Part shown: positions 35,020 to 44,635 of the stretch, one piece after another | How the letters are laid out: each line of letters starts with the position of its first letter | Numbering within the stretch: position 1 is the first letter of the stretch | Assembly: GCF_030142045.1 (NCBI RefSeq) | Contig: NZ_CP126242.1 | Span: 310,001 to 374,000, forward strand | Direction of reading: 5' to 3' | Length of the DNA: 64,000 nucleotides | DNA from: Arthrobacter sp. zg-Y919 | GTDB lineage: Bacteria; Actinomycetota; Actinomycetes; Actinomycetales; Micrococcaceae | Program-made: the position numbers and the translations under genes | Notes under the pieces: model-generated | The model's database searches: none | Seen by the model: only the letters and a program-made list of their open reading frames with translations | What the model was told of the DNA's origin: nothing

Positions 35020-35886
35020 ATGAACTTCGAGCATCTCCGCGCGCTGTCCGCCGTCGTCGACGAGGGAACGTTTGAAGCAGCGGCGGATCGGCTGCACATC
35101 AGCCCGTCGGCCGTCAGCCAGCGCATCAAGGCACTGGAAAGTTCCGTGGGCCAGGTCGTCGTCCGCCGCGGGATGCCCTGCACGCCGACGGAGGCTGGCG
35201 CGGTTCTGCTGCGCATGGCCCGGCAGGTAGAGCTGCTGGAGGGGGAAACCCGGTCGGCGCTCTCCGGCGGCATGTCACCGCGGACGCCGACGCCGGTGGC
35301 CGTCAACGCGGACTCCCTCGCCACGTGGTTCGTGCCGGTCCTTGCCGACGCAGCCGGGTGGACGGACAGCACCCTAAACCTGCACGTGGAAGACCAGGAC
35401 CACAGTGCCCAGCTGCTGCGCCAGGGGGACGTCATCGGCGCCGTCACTGCCGATCCGGCACCGGTCAACGGCTGCAGGGTTGAGGCGTTGGGTGCCATGC
35501 GCTATCTCCCGGTCTCGACGCCGGGCCTGCAACAGCGCTTCACGCGGGACGACGGCGTCGACTGGGCAGCCATGCCGGTGGTTCAGTTCAACGCCAAGGA
35601 CGATCTGCAGCGCCGCTTCCTGCAGGCGCGGGGCGTCGGCGGGCATCCGCCCCGGCACACCATTCCATCCTCGGAGGCATTCCTGGCGGCGGTCCGTGCC
35701 GGACTTGGCTGGGGCATGCTGCCGGAACTGCAGCTGGGCAATGACCTCAAGGACGGGACGTTGGTACTGCTCGACGAGCATGCGTATGAGGACGTGCTGC
35801 TGTACTGGCAGGCCTGGAAACTGGACTCGGAACGGCTGGACCGCATCCGTGCTTCCGTCCGGCGGGCCGGCGGGCAGCTCAGGTAA
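35020..35886 (+). CDS. lysG: LysR-type regulator ArgP/LysG
   Basis: A 288-residue LysR-type activator, helix-turn-helix MNFEHLRALSAVVDEGTFEA... with ISPSAVSQRIKALE, and an effector domain that senses basic amino acids in known homologues (Corynebacterium LysG). Its divergent position to lysE makes that its target. The ATG at 35020 lacks a nearby ribosome site (GAAGGATG is about 20 bases upstream), so it may be leaderless or start differently. Weak imperfect direct repeats (ggaggtctgagcc / ggaggcctgagcc) follow the stop. Confidence 0.92.
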   Translation: MNFEHLRALSAVVDEGTFEAAADRLHISPSAVSQRIKALESSVGQVVVRRGMPCTPTEAGAVLLRMARQVELLEGETRSALSGGMSPRTPTPVAVNADSLATWFVPVLADAAGWTDSTLNLHVEDQDHSAQLLRQGDVIGAVTADPAPVNGCRVEALGAMRYLPVSTPGLQQRFTRDDGVDWAAMPVVQFNAKDDLQRRFLQARGVGGHPPRHTIPSSEAFLAAVRAGLGWGMLPELQLGNDLKDGTLVLLDEHAYEDVLLYWQAWKLDSERLDRIRASVRRAGGQLR

Positions 35887-35937
35887 GGAGGTCTGAGCCC
35901 GGAGCAGGGAGGCCTGAGCCAGGAGTGGTCGAGGGTT

Positions 35938-36732
35938 TTAGGGGAACGGCTGGCAGTGCGGGCAGTAGTACAGGTCCCGCATTTCCATTTCGTTGTCGCC
36001 GAGCAGCTCGTGGGCCACTTTGGTGCCGCAGCGCAGGCAGCCCCGCCGTTCCCGGTTATAGACCCAGAGCTGGTCCCGTCCCATGGCGCCGGTGGTGATC
36101 CGGCGGGACCGGGCCTTGTTGACCTCCAGCAGGCGCTTGGACAAGTCCACCAGCCGCGGCAGGTCCGGCACATCGGAGACCGGGGTCAGCGGGTGGATGC
36201 CGGCCAGGAAGCACAGCTCGCACCGGTAAATGTTGCCGATCCCAGCGAGGTTCCGCTGGTCCAGAAGTGCCAGACCGATGGGCCGCTCCGGCTGGGCCGA
36301 AATCCGGCGCAGCGCCTCGTCCGCGTCCCAGTCTGGTCCCAGCAGGTCCGGGCCGAGATAGCCGACAGCGTCGTTCTCCTCCGGGCGGGACAGCACCCGG
36401 AGGAACCCGAGGTCGAATCCCACCACCTGGTGGGTAGCGGTCTCGAGGATGCAGCGGGCCTTGAAGGCCGGGCGGCGCCACTTCTCTCCACGCGCGTACA
36501 CGTGCCAGAGTCCCTCCATTTTCAGGTGGGAATGCAGGATCCATCCGTCCACGGGGTCACCGCCGCGGATCAGCAGATGCTTGCCGCGGGACACGACGTC
36601 CTGCACCGTGGACCCGGTGAAATCGGTGGTGGCGAACTTCGGGACCCGGATATCGCACCGGGTCAGCTCCTGGCCGGCCAGGACAGCGTTGAGGTCCCGT
36701 GCCGCCCGCCAGATGGTATCGCCCTCAGGCAC
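35938..36732 (-). CDS. Nei2-like DNA glycosylase/AP lyase (Fpg/Nei family)
   Basis: A 264-residue repair enzyme with the Nei-type N-terminus MPEGDTIWRAARDLN, catalytic Lys in SRGKHLLI, helix-two-turn-helix around NLAGIGNIYRCEL, and zinc finger CLRCGTK...YYCPHCQ. It is read after lhr on the same strand, 44 bases downstream, and the same lhr-nei pairing occurs in mycobacteria (Rv3296-Rv3297). Lhr probably unwinds or remodels DNA for this glycosylase. The window's other Fpg/Nei gene is at 5.7 kb. Confidence 0.92.
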   Translation of the reverse strand: MPEGDTIWRAARDLNAVLAGQELTRCDIRVPKFATTDFTGSTVQDVVSRGKHLLIRGGDPVDGWILHSHLKMEGLWHVYARGEKWRRPAFKARCILETATHQVVGFDLGFLRVLSRPEENDAVGYLGPDLLGPDWDADEALRRISAQPERPIGLALLDQRNLAGIGNIYRCELCFLAGIHPLTPVSDVPDLPRLVDLSKRLLEVNKARSRRITTGAMGRDQLWVYNRERRGCLRCGTKVAHELLGDNEMEMRDLYYCPHCQPFP

Positions 36733-36776
36733 GGCTCCTCCTCACTCCGTCGGCACCGAGGTGCGGGGTCCGCAGC

Positions 36777-39700
36777 TCACACACGGTAACGCAGCCCCTT
36801 TGGCGTGGTGTAGAAACCGGCGGCGGTCAGCGCCCGCGCCGCCTCCGTGTCGAGGATATCGGTTCCGTTGACCTTCTCGATGGCCATCTTCTCCGCCGCA
36901 CCGCGTTGGATGATCCGGACCAGGGCGGCCGCGGACAGCTCCAACGCAGCGGGTTCCTCCGTGAAGGTCAGGAGGGTTTTGCCGCCACGTTCGGCGTACA
37001 GCGCCAGGTCGCCGTCGACCAGCACCACCAGCGCACCGGCCTTCCGACCGGGCCGGTGCCCGCCTTCCAGAGTGGGCCAGGGCAGGGCAGCGCCGTAGGG
37101 GTTCGCCGGATCCGTGGCAGCCAGCGCGACGGCGGTCGGTTCAGGCTGCTTCAACTGGGCGTCTTCGGAGAAGGAACGCAGCCGGTCCACCGTGGCCGGC
37201 ACGGCAAACTGGGCGGCACCGAGCTGTTCAATAAAGTAGCCGCGGCGGCACCGGCCCATCTCCTCCAGCCGGGCCAATACCCGGTACAGCAGGGCGAAAC
37301 CTCCCGGCGTTCCTTCGCTGGCCACGGACCCACGGGTCACTACTCCGTAGCGGTCCAGCATCAGCTCAGCCGTGGCATGGGCATGAAGAGTGGTGTCGGT
37401 TTCCACCTCGGGGAGCATGCTCCACCGCCCGGCGACCAGGGGCGGAGCGTTGCGCAGTGCGGGCGCCGACGCGCCGCCGGCGGCCAGACGCATGGAACTG
37501 CCCGTCAGTGATGCTCCGGGTGCCCGTCCGAGCCGTCCCATCCGTGCGGTGCGGGCACGGGGAGTTGCCGCCCGCTGCTTATGCGCGGTTTTCCCACCCG
37601 AGAGCAGGGACCGGACCGGAGTGAAGGTGTCATTGCTGATCCGCCCGGCCCAGACGAGTTCCCAAAGGGCGGAAATGATGTTCGCATCCGTTTCGGCCAC
37701 GCCGTCTGCGGCCAGGCCGTCGCCGAGCTGGCGGAAGAAATACGCACCGCCGTTGCCCAGCAGTTCCAGGACCCGCTGGTGCAGGCCGGTGGGCTCGAAA
37801 TCCGGGGAGGGATTAAGCGTCAGTGGGGCGTTTTCGGCCAGGTGCAGGGCAATCCAGCCGTCGTTTCCCGGCAGGGAGCCGCTGCCGGACCACACCACTT
37901 CCCCGGTGGCCGTCAGCTCGTCCAGCATGGCCGGGGCATAGTCCCGCACCCGGGAGCCCAAAATGAGCGGTTCCCAGGCCGAGGCCGGGATGGGCACGCC
38001 GGAAAGCTGGTCGATCACGGTGGCCACGCCGTCGAGCCCGCGCAGCGAGGAACCCACATTCTGCCAGGCCGGCAGGAACCGTCCGTAGGTGGCGGGGTCC
38101 ACCGGTTCCACCTCGGAACGCAGGGCGGCGAGCGAGCTGCGGCGCAGCCGGCGCAGTACCTCGACGTCGCACCATTCGGTCCCGCCGGGAGTGCTGGGGA
38201 CGGTGACGGTGGCCGGGGGAGTGGCGTCGACGCCGTCGGCCGCGTCCAGCGGCAGCGTTTCCGAGGGACGGAATTCGCCTTCAACCACCCGCCCTTCACC
38301 GGCCAGCCGCTGCAGGGTGCCGGTGACGACGGCGACGCCGAGTCCCAGCCGGGCGGCAGCTTCGGCTGCGGTGAAGGGCCCGTGGGTGCGGGCATACCGG
38401 CCCACCAGGTCCCCGAGGGGATCCGCAACAGGTTCGATGAAGGCCAGCGGCACGCCCATGGGCAGCGGTACGCCGAGGGCATCGCGCAGCCGGGCGGCGT
38501 CTTCGATGGCGGCATACCGGCTGCTGCCGGCGATGCCGGTCTTCAGGGCACGGTTGGACCGCACCAGTTGTTCCAGCAGCTCTTCGGCGTCGGCAGGGGT
38601 GGCGGTGGACGGTACCGGTTCCACCGCGCTCCCGGCCCCGTCCGTAAGGAGCTCCACCGGCTGCAGGCGGGCGGCGACCTCCGTAACGGACAACGGCCCG
38701 AGCAGCCGCAGCAGGTCCGCCACGCCTTCCAGTCCGCGGGCATGGCGGTCCGGCGCCAGGCGCTGGAGTTCACTCTCGATCCGGGCGATGATCCGCGCAT
38801 CCAGCAGCTCGCGCAGTTCGGCCCGGCCCAGCAGCTCATTGAGCAGCGTCGGGTCCAGGGACAGTGCGGCGGCCTTGCGTTCGGCCAGCGGCGAATCGCC
38901 CTCGTACAGGAAGGCACCCACGTAGCCGAACAGCATGGAGCGGGCGAACGGTGACGGCGAGGGAGTGGTGGTTTCCACCAGCCGGATTTCACGCCGCTCG
39001 ATTCCGGCCGCAATGTCTTTCAAGGCCGGCAGATCGTAGACGTCCTGCAGGCATTCCCGCACTGTTTCCAGCAGGATCGGGAACGTGGGGTACTTCTTGG
39101 CGACGTCCAGCAGCTGCGCCGACCGCTGCCGCTGCTGCCAGAGCGGGGAGCGCTTGGACGGGTTCTGCCGCGGAAGCAGCAGCGCGCGTGCCGCGCATTC
39201 CCGGAACCGGGACGCGAACAGCGCGGAGCCGCCCACCTCGGCGGTGACGATCGAGTCGAGCTCCTCGGGGTCGAAGAGGAACAGCTCGGCGCCGGGGGGT
39301 TCGTCCTCCATCAGCGGCACGCGCAGCACTATGCCGTCGTCGGAGGCCATCGCCGAACCGTCCAGGCCGTACCGTGCGTGCAGCCGCGCCCCGACGGCGA
39401 GGGCCCAGGGCGCGTGGACCGGCATGCCGTAGGGGCTGTGCAGGACCACCCGCCAGTCACCGAGTTCGTCGTGGAAGCGTTCCACCACCAGCGCGCGGTC
39501 GTTGGGCACCACGTCGGTGGCCTGCTGCTGGTCGCGCAGATAAGTGATCAGATTGCCGGCGGCCCAGTCGTCCAGCCCGACGGCGGTGAGCCGTTCCCGC
39601 GCCGCGGCGTCATCCGCTGCGGCCATCTCGCGGACGAACGCGCCCAGGGCGCGGCCCAGCTCCACCGGACGGCCCAGGGTATCCCCGCGCCAGAACGGCA

Positions 39701-41699
39701 GTTTGCCCGGCTGCCCGAAGGCGGGGGAGACGAGCACCCGGTCGTGGGTGATGTCTTCGATCCGCCAGCTCGTGGCGCCCAGGGCGAAGATGTCCCCGAC
39801 CCGGGACTCGTAGACCATTTCCTCATCGAGTTCACCGACCCGGCGGCTGTTTTTACCTTCGGAATCGCCCACCAGATAGACGCCGAACAGGCCGCGGTCC
39901 GGAATGGTGCCGCCCGAAGTCACGGCCAGGCGCTGCGCCCCCGGCCGGCCGGTAATGGTGCCTTCGGTTCGGTCCCAGACAATGCGCGGCCGCAGTTCCG
40001 CGAATTCATCCGACGGGTAGCGTCCGGACAGCAGGTCAAGGGTGGCGTCGAATGCAGAACGCGGCAGGCCGGCAAACGGCGCGGACCGGCGGACGACGTC
40101 GAACCATTCCTCCACATCAATGGAGCCCAGTGCGGCGGCGGCCACGGTCTGCTGGGCGAGGATGTCCAGCGGGTTGGCCGGGATGGCCAGCGGCTCGATC
40201 TGCCCGGCGAGCATCCGTTCGGCGGTGACGGCGGAGTTCAGCAGGTCCCCGCGGTGCTTGGGGAACATGACACCCTGGGAGATTTCCCCGACCTGGTGCC
40301 CGGCCCGGCCCACGCGCTGCAGGCCGCTGGCCACCGACGGCGGCGATTCGACCTGCACCACCAGGTCCACCGCACCCATGTCGATGCCCAGTTCGAGGGA
40401 ACTGGTGGCCACCACGCAGCGCAGCCGCCCGGATTTCAGGTCGTCTTCGATCAGTGCGCGCTGGTCCCGGGACACCGAGCCGTGGTGCGCCCGCGCCAGC
40501 ACGGGATTGTCGTCCTCGACCGCGAGGTCCGCACGCCGCAGCACGGACACCCCGGCCTGGGCCATGACCTGGGCCGGCGGATGCGCCGGTGCTGCTGGCG
40601 CTGCCGGAGCTACCGGCACGGAGGTTCCGTCGGTGCCCGTCGCGGCCTGTGCAGATTCCAGCCGGAAGGCGTGGATCTCGTTCAGGCGGGCGGTAATGCG
40701 TTCGGCCAGGCGCCGGGAATTGGCGAACACAATGGTGGAGCGGTTGGCCTCGATGAGGTCGACGATCTTCTCCTCCACATGCGGCCAGATGCTGGCCTGC
40801 GGAGCGTAGCCGCCCTCCACGGTGTCCTCGGTGGTGGGCGCGTTGCCCAGATCCGTCATGTCCTCCACCGGGACGGTGACGGTCAGGTTCCAGTTCTTCC
40901 GGGACTGGGGTGCCACAATCCGTACCGGTGCGTTGCCGCCCAGGAACCGGGCCACGGTTTCATGCGGCTCCACCGTGGCAGAGAGTCCGATCCGCTGGAC
41001 GGGCTTCTCCAGCATGGCGTCCAGCCGGGCCAGGGTCACGGCCAGGTGTGCGCCGCGTTTGGTGCCGGCCACGGCGTGGACCTCGTCCACAATGACGGTT
41101 TCCACCTCTGACAGGGTTTCCCGTGCCTGAGATGTGAGCATCAGGAACAGCGATTCCGGTGTGGTGATGAGGATGTCCGGCGGCCGGGTCAGCAGGGCAC
41201 GGCGCTCGTTCTGCGGAGTGTCACCGGAACGGACACCCACGGTGATGGACGGCGCCGGAAGGCCCAGCCGTTTTGCGGTCTGGGTAATACCGATCAGCGG
41301 GGAACGGAGGTTGCGTTCCACGTCAACGCCCAGCGCCTTCAACGGGGAAATGTACAGAACCTTGGTCTTGCGTTTCGGTTCCGTATTCCGCTTCCGGCGC
41401 GGAGGTTTCGACCCGGGTTCCGTCAGCTCCGGCAGGGGCAGCTCCGCCGGAACCGCAGGAACCGCAGGGCCTGAGGCGGCGGAAGCGATAAAGCTGTCCA
41501 GCGCCCAGAGGAACGCTGCCAGGGTTTTACCAGAACCGGTGGGAGCGACCACCAGGGCATTGGCCCCCTCGGACACGGCGTCCCACGCCCCGACCTGCGC
41601 GGGTGTGGGCGCGGCAAAAGCCCCCTCGAACCATTCCCGAGTGGCGGGGGTGAACTTGCCGAGCACCAATTGTTCCTGCACCGAGGACGCCGATGTCAT
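36777..41699 (-). CDS. lhr: Lhr-family ATP-dependent helicase
   Basis: A 1640-residue superfamily 2 helicase. Helicase core in the first ~860 residues: Walker A VVAPTGSGKTLAAFLW, DEVH in VIVDEVHAVAGTKRG, GLSATVEPHE, and motif VI LQRVGRAGHQVGE. The remaining ~780 residues are the Lhr-specific C-terminal domain, so this is a long, full-length form as in mycobacteria. Mycobacterial Lhr translocates 3'-5' on ssDNA and unwinds RNA:DNA hybrids. ATG 41699 (MTSASSVQEQ) is chosen over GTG 41717 by a GGGAAG site. It is induced by DNA damage in relatives; no SOS box is visible here. Confidence 0.95.
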   Translation of the reverse strand: MTSASSVQEQLVLGKFTPATREWFEGAFAAPTPAQVGAWDAVSEGANALVVAPTGSGKTLAAFLWALDSFIASAASGPAVPAVPAELPLPELTEPGSKPPRRKRNTEPKRKTKVLYISPLKALGVDVERNLRSPLIGITQTAKRLGLPAPSITVGVRSGDTPQNERRALLTRPPDILITTPESLFLMLTSQARETLSEVETVIVDEVHAVAGTKRGAHLAVTLARLDAMLEKPVQRIGLSATVEPHETVARFLGGNAPVRIVAPQSRKNWNLTVTVPVEDMTDLGNAPTTEDTVEGGYAPQASIWPHVEEKIVDLIEANRSTIVFANSRRLAERITARLNEIHAFRLESAQAATGTDGTSVPVAPAAPAAPAHPPAQVMAQAGVSVLRRADLAVEDDNPVLARAHHGSVSRDQRALIEDDLKSGRLRCVVATSSLELGIDMGAVDLVVQVESPPSVASGLQRVGRAGHQVGEISQGVMFPKHRGDLLNSAVTAERMLAGQIEPLAIPANPLDILAQQTVAAAALGSIDVEEWFDVVRRSAPFAGLPRSAFDATLDLLSGRYPSDEFAELRPRIVWDRTEGTITGRPGAQRLAVTSGGTIPDRGLFGVYLVGDSEGKNSRRVGELDEEMVYESRVGDIFALGATSWRIEDITHDRVLVSPAFGQPGKLPFWRGDTLGRPVELGRALGAFVREMAAADDAAARERLTAVGLDDWAAGNLITYLRDQQQATDVVPNDRALVVERFHDELGDWRVVLHSPYGMPVHAPWALAVGARLHARYGLDGSAMASDDGIVLRVPLMEDEPPGAELFLFDPEELDSIVTAEVGGSALFASRFRECAARALLLPRQNPSKRSPLWQQRQRSAQLLDVAKKYPTFPILLETVRECLQDVYDLPALKDIAAGIERREIRLVETTTPSPSPFARSMLFGYVGAFLYEGDSPLAERKAAALSLDPTLLNELLGRAELRELLDARIIARIESELQRLAPDRHARGLEGVADLLRLLGPLSVTEVAARLQPVELLTDGAGSAVEPVPSTATPADAEELLEQLVRSNRALKTGIAGSSRYAAIEDAARLRDALGVPLPMGVPLAFIEPVADPLGDLVGRYARTHGPFTAAEAAARLGLGVAVVTGTLQRLAGEGRVVEGEFRPSETLPLDAADGVDATPPATVTVPSTPGGTEWCDVEVLRRLRRSSLAALRSEVEPVDPATYGRFLPAWQNVGSSLRGLDGVATVIDQLSGVPIPASAWEPLILGSRVRDYAPAMLDELTATGEVVWSGSGSLPGNDGWIALHLAENAPLTLNPSPDFEPTGLHQRVLELLGNGGAYFFRQLGDGLAADGVAETDANIISALWELVWAGRISNDTFTPVRSLLSGGKTAHKQRAATPRARTARMGRLGRAPGASLTGSSMRLAAGGASAPALRNAPPLVAGRWSMLPEVETDTTLHAHATAELMLDRYGVVTRGSVASEGTPGGFALLYRVLARLEEMGRCRRGYFIEQLGAAQFAVPATVDRLRSFSEDAQLKQPEPTAVALAATDPANPYGAALPWPTLEGGHRPGRKAGALVVLVDGDLALYAERGGKTLLTFTEEPAALELSAAALVRIIQRGAAEKMAIEKVNGTDILDTEAARALTAAGFYTTPKGLRYRV

Positions 41700-41768
41700 G
41701 GCACTATTCTTCCCCACCCCGGTGACACTTTCTCCGCGGCCGTGGGAGGTTCGGCTGCAGGCCGAAAA

Positions 41769-42425
41769 TCAGCGGGCCTGCAGGATCCCCACGTGCAGCA
41801 GTTCGATGTCCGCGTTCGTGCATCCCGTGGAGGGGTAGGCAATGGTCAGGGAAGCGGTGTCCTCAGGCGGGTACACCAGCAGGGACGCTGTGCCCTGGAC
41901 CTGGCAGTCTCCGTACTTCTGGGCCACGGTTTCCTGCAGCTCGGCGGCCGCGGCCTGGCCCGGTGCCAGCGTGACGGGAATTGCTTCGCCGCCTTCGGCC
42001 CGCGCAGCCGGCGCTCCCACCTGTGCACCGGAGGCATCGAGGTAGGAGACTCCGGGGTAGCCGGTGACGGTGCAGGTGCCGTCGGCGGACGTGTTGGTCA
42101 GTACCAGGGCACGGTAGACGCCGCCCGGAGCAGCACCGCCGGGAACGTCTTCGACGGAGCCGGCCAGCATGCCGGCCGTGCAGGGAAGGGGGCCGGTGGC
42201 CGCGCCGCCCGTTGCTGCGGGCGGGGTGGACGACGCCGATGACGACGCCGATGTTGACGGTGATGCGGATGGTGCAGTCTCACTCGCCGAGGGGGACACC
42301 GAAGCGTCATCATCGTCCCGGGAACCGCATCCGGCAAGCGCCGATCCGGAGAGGGTCAGCAAAGCCACAAGGGCGAGGGCCCGGCGGGCCGGGGAGGGTG
42401 TTCGGGAGGCTGAGACAGTGATCAT
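41769..42425 (-). CDS. DUF4232 lipoprotein
   Basis: A 218-residue exported lipoprotein: signal peptide RRALALVALLTLSGSALAGC with the lipobox ending LAGC, then a Ser/Ala/Thr/Pro low-complexity linker (residues 36-75) and a DUF4232 beta-sandwich domain (LPCTAGMLAGSV, YRALVLTNTSADGTCTVTGYPGVSYLDASG in pieces). Two Cys pairs may form disulfides. The family's function is unknown. It is 126 bases downstream of ycnI on the same strand, separated by a strong hairpin, so co-transcription is uncertain. Confidence 0.85.
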   Translation of the reverse strand: MITVSASRTPSPARRALALVALLTLSGSALAGCGSRDDDDASVSPSASETAPSASPSTSASSSASSTPPAATGGAATGPLPCTAGMLAGSVEDVPGGAAPGGVYRALVLTNTSADGTCTVTGYPGVSYLDASGAQVGAPAARAEGGEAIPVTLAPGQAAAAELQETVAQKYGDCQVQGTASLLVYPPEDTASLTIAYPSTGCTNADIELLHVGILQAR

Positions 42426-42438
42426 GCTCTCACCCTCC

Positions 42439-42477
42439 CCGCCGGGCGGGGGCGCGTCAATCCGCCCCGCCCGGCGG
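42439..42477 (-). terminator. 13-bp perfect hairpin below ycnI
   Basis: ccgccgggcgggg (42439-42451) and ccccgcccggcgg (42465-42477) pair exactly. It falls between ycnI and the DUF4232 gene. No T-tract follows on the minus strand, so it may only attenuate. Confidence 0.5.
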
Positions 42478-42551
42478 AACGGATCGACGCAGAACCGTTA
42501 CGGGGCGCCGGCCCGGCGGAAACGAGCCCGGCAGGGACAGCCGGTCAGTGA

Positions 42552-43280
42552 CTAGGCCTTGCTGCGGCCCCGCGTACGGATCAGGGCGGTTACGCCTGCG
42601 GCCAGGCCCAGCAGGCCCGCACCCAGACCCACGTAGCCCGCGATTTCGGCGGCCTCGCTGTCGTTGTCGTCCTGCCGGTCGGAAGCGCGTTCCTGCGACG
42701 CGCCGGCGGCGCTGCCGTGACCCGCGCCGTCCCCGTGCCCGTCGTCGTCCGCTTCAGTGATGGTCACGGCCGGTGCGGGGGAATCAAGGTCATGGCCGGA
42801 CTGGCCTTCGGCGGGGATCTGGGACCAGTCCGTTTCGCCTTCCGCGCAGGTCTGCCGGACGGGGAAGGCGAGGGTGGTGTCTTCGGCGTCGGGCAGGACC
42901 ACACTCAGTGCGATGGTGTCCCGGACGCCGTCAGCCAGGGGTTCCTTGGCGGTGTAAACAATTTCACTGGTCCGCGAGCTGACCTGCGAGCCGTTGGGCA
43001 GGGTCTGCGGTTCTGCCAGTTCCTCGGTGACCTTCTTGATCTCCCAGCCCGCATGCGCCGTGGGGGTGGCGTCCACGAGTGCGTCCGGGAGGGTGAAGGT
43101 CAGGGCGGTGGTGGGTGAGCCCTCGCAGCCGTGCGAGAGATCGAAGGTCAGCAGTGCGGTCTCGCCGGCGCCGGTGGTGTCGGGCGTGACGTGGACGTGG
43201 GCGGCGGCAGGTGCCAGGCCGAGTGCCATCAGGGCGGCGGTGCCGCCGGCGGCAAGGAGGATGGAGGAGGAATTGCGCAT
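42552..43280 (-). CDS. YcnI-family copper-binding membrane protein (DUF1775)
   Basis: A 242-residue protein with a signal peptide (ILLAAGGTAALMALGLAPAAA), whose cleavage leaves HVHVTPDTTGAGE at the mature N-terminus; in Bacillus YcnI the N-terminal His coordinates Cu(II). Conserved Trp and Cys-bounded segments follow (AHAGWEIKK, RQTCAEGETDWSQIP). A His/Asp/Gly-rich spacer (DDDGHGDGAGHGS) leads to one C-terminal membrane helix and a basic end. ATG 43280 is used. It is upstream of a His-containing membrane protein, forming a small copper-handling pair. Confidence 0.88.
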   Translation of the reverse strand: MRNSSSILLAAGGTAALMALGLAPAAAHVHVTPDTTGAGETALLTFDLSHGCEGSPTTALTFTLPDALVDATPTAHAGWEIKKVTEELAEPQTLPNGSQVSSRTSEIVYTAKEPLADGVRDTIALSVVLPDAEDTTLAFPVRQTCAEGETDWSQIPAEGQSGHDLDSPAPAVTITEADDDGHGDGAGHGSAAGASQERASDRQDDNDSEAAEIAGYVGLGAGLLGLAAGVTALIRTRGRSKA

Positions 43281-43354
43281 GGAAGAGCCTTTCGATGGCA
43301 TGGTGCCACGTAACCGCGCTGGAGGCGGTCAGGAGTGAAGTGCAGGGAAAGTGA

Positions 43355-43981
43355 TCAGGCCAGTGCGAGCGACGGCGGCCCACGCAGCGGAGTTGCGGGG
43401 CAGTAGCGCGTGCGGGTGGTTCCGACGGCTGGACGGGGAGCCGCGGTGGGGCGGACGGTCCGGAACCGCACCGGCGCGGGCACCGTGAACAGCGGCCGCA
43501 GCCAGGCCGCCGTGGCGTGCAGGGCGTCCTCGCCGCGCGCCAGAGCCAGCGCCGAGAGCACCACGGCGGCCAGATGGGCGAGGAAAAGTGCCGTGCCGGC
43601 GTCGTGCTGGAGAGTGTGGAGGCCGGACAGCTGGTGCGCTCCAAGCTCCTGCACCCCCGCAGCCGGGGCCGGGCAGACCATGGCAACGCCGTGGTGGGTG
43701 GAGGCGCCCGGCAGGCAGCGGACACCGGAGGTCAGGACGCGGAACGCGCCGTGCAGGCCGAGCTGGGCGGCCGCAAGCACCAGGAAAAGGCTGCCGGCAG
43801 GCAACCGGCGTCCGGCGGAGGCACTGGTGCCGGCCAGGGTAAAGGCGGCCAGGGCCAGCAGCAGGACCGGTTCGGGCAGGACTCCGCCGCCGGCCACATG
43901 GGCACCGGCCGCCAGCGCGAAAATCACCGCGGCAACGACGGCGGAGCGCAGCAGGCGGAAGGGGTCGGTGCGCTGGGGCAT
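43355..43981 (-). CDS. Hypothetical membrane protein next to YcnI
   Basis: A 208-residue protein with about four hydrophobic helices (residues 12-32, 37-52, 60-80, 130-150) and a His/Cys-rich central segment (ASTHHGVAMVCPAP, GAHQLSGLHTLQHDAG, HLAAVVL). It lies upstream of ycnI on the same strand and may work with it in copper delivery or export. No known domain recognised. The C-terminal 50 residues are Pro/Arg-rich. ATG 43981 is taken as start. Confidence 0.72.
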   Translation of the reverse strand: MPQRTDPFRLLRSAVVAAVIFALAAGAHVAGGGVLPEPVLLLALAAFTLAGTSASAGRRLPAGSLFLVLAAAQLGLHGAFRVLTSGVRCLPGASTHHGVAMVCPAPAAGVQELGAHQLSGLHTLQHDAGTALFLAHLAAVVLSALALARGEDALHATAAWLRPLFTVPAPVRFRTVRPTAAPRPAVGTTRTRYCPATPLRGPPSLALA

Positions 43982-44069
43982 GCTTCCCTTCCCGGTCCCG
44001 CCGGCCGTGGCCTGGACCCGCCGGACTGCTGAAAAACTGCTCCTACTTTACCCGTACGCGGGCCCTGTC

Positions 44070-44525
44070 CTATTCGTGGTGGTACGGGCGTCCGCCGGCG
44101 ATCTCCTGGGCCCGGTATACCTGTTCGGCAAGGATCAGGCGGACCAGCTGGTGCGGAAAGACCAGGGGGGAGAGGGACCAGATGAAGTCGGCGCGGTCGT
44201 GGACGCTCGAGTCCACGCCGTAGGCCCCGCCGATGATCAGGGTGACGTTGCGCGAGGAATCCAACGGCCGCTGCAGGGTCTGTGCCAGTGCCGGCGAGGT
44301 GATGGCCTTGCCGCGCTCGTCCAGCAGGATGACGTAATCGGATCCGACCTTCGCCAGCAGGCGTTCGGATTCCTCGCGGCGGGCGGCGTCCCCCTCGCGT
44401 GCCGAATGCGGAATCGGCACCCAGGTCAGGTCGAAGGGCTTCTTCAGCCGCTTTTCGTACCGGCGGATGCCGTCCACGACCCAGTCCTCGTGCTTGCGTC
44501 CGACCATTAGAACTTTCAATGCCAT
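44070..44525 (-). CDS. rlmH: 23S rRNA pseudouridine-1915 N3-methyltransferase
   Basis: A 151-residue SPOUT-fold methyltransferase that modifies helix 69 of the large subunit. The C-terminal signature GGRPYHHE and the knot motifs NVTLIIGGAYGVD and FPHQLVRLILAEQVYRA are intact, as is LLDERGK. Length is typical. ATG 44525 is preferred; a TTG at 44537 would add four residues. It is divergent from the patatin-like gene. Confidence 0.96.
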   Translation of the reverse strand: MALKVLMVGRKHEDWVVDGIRRYEKRLKKPFDLTWVPIPHSAREGDAARREESERLLAKVGSDYVILLDERGKAITSPALAQTLQRPLDSSRNVTLIIGGAYGVDSSVHDRADFIWSLSPLVFPHQLVRLILAEQVYRAQEIAGGRPYHHE

Positions 44526-44635
44526 AGGACCATTCAAGCCCGGAACGGGTCCGGTCCGGTAACCGGACGCAGTGCGGGCCTACACTGCGGGGACAGGGAA
44601 CAGCACTTCGATGGCGTCAGCCAGGGGGTAACAAC

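Noticed and set aside
39378..41111. 577-codon open frame antisense to lhr
   Set aside because: Shadow of the helicase core; low-complexity His/Gln/Arg composition and no ribosome site.
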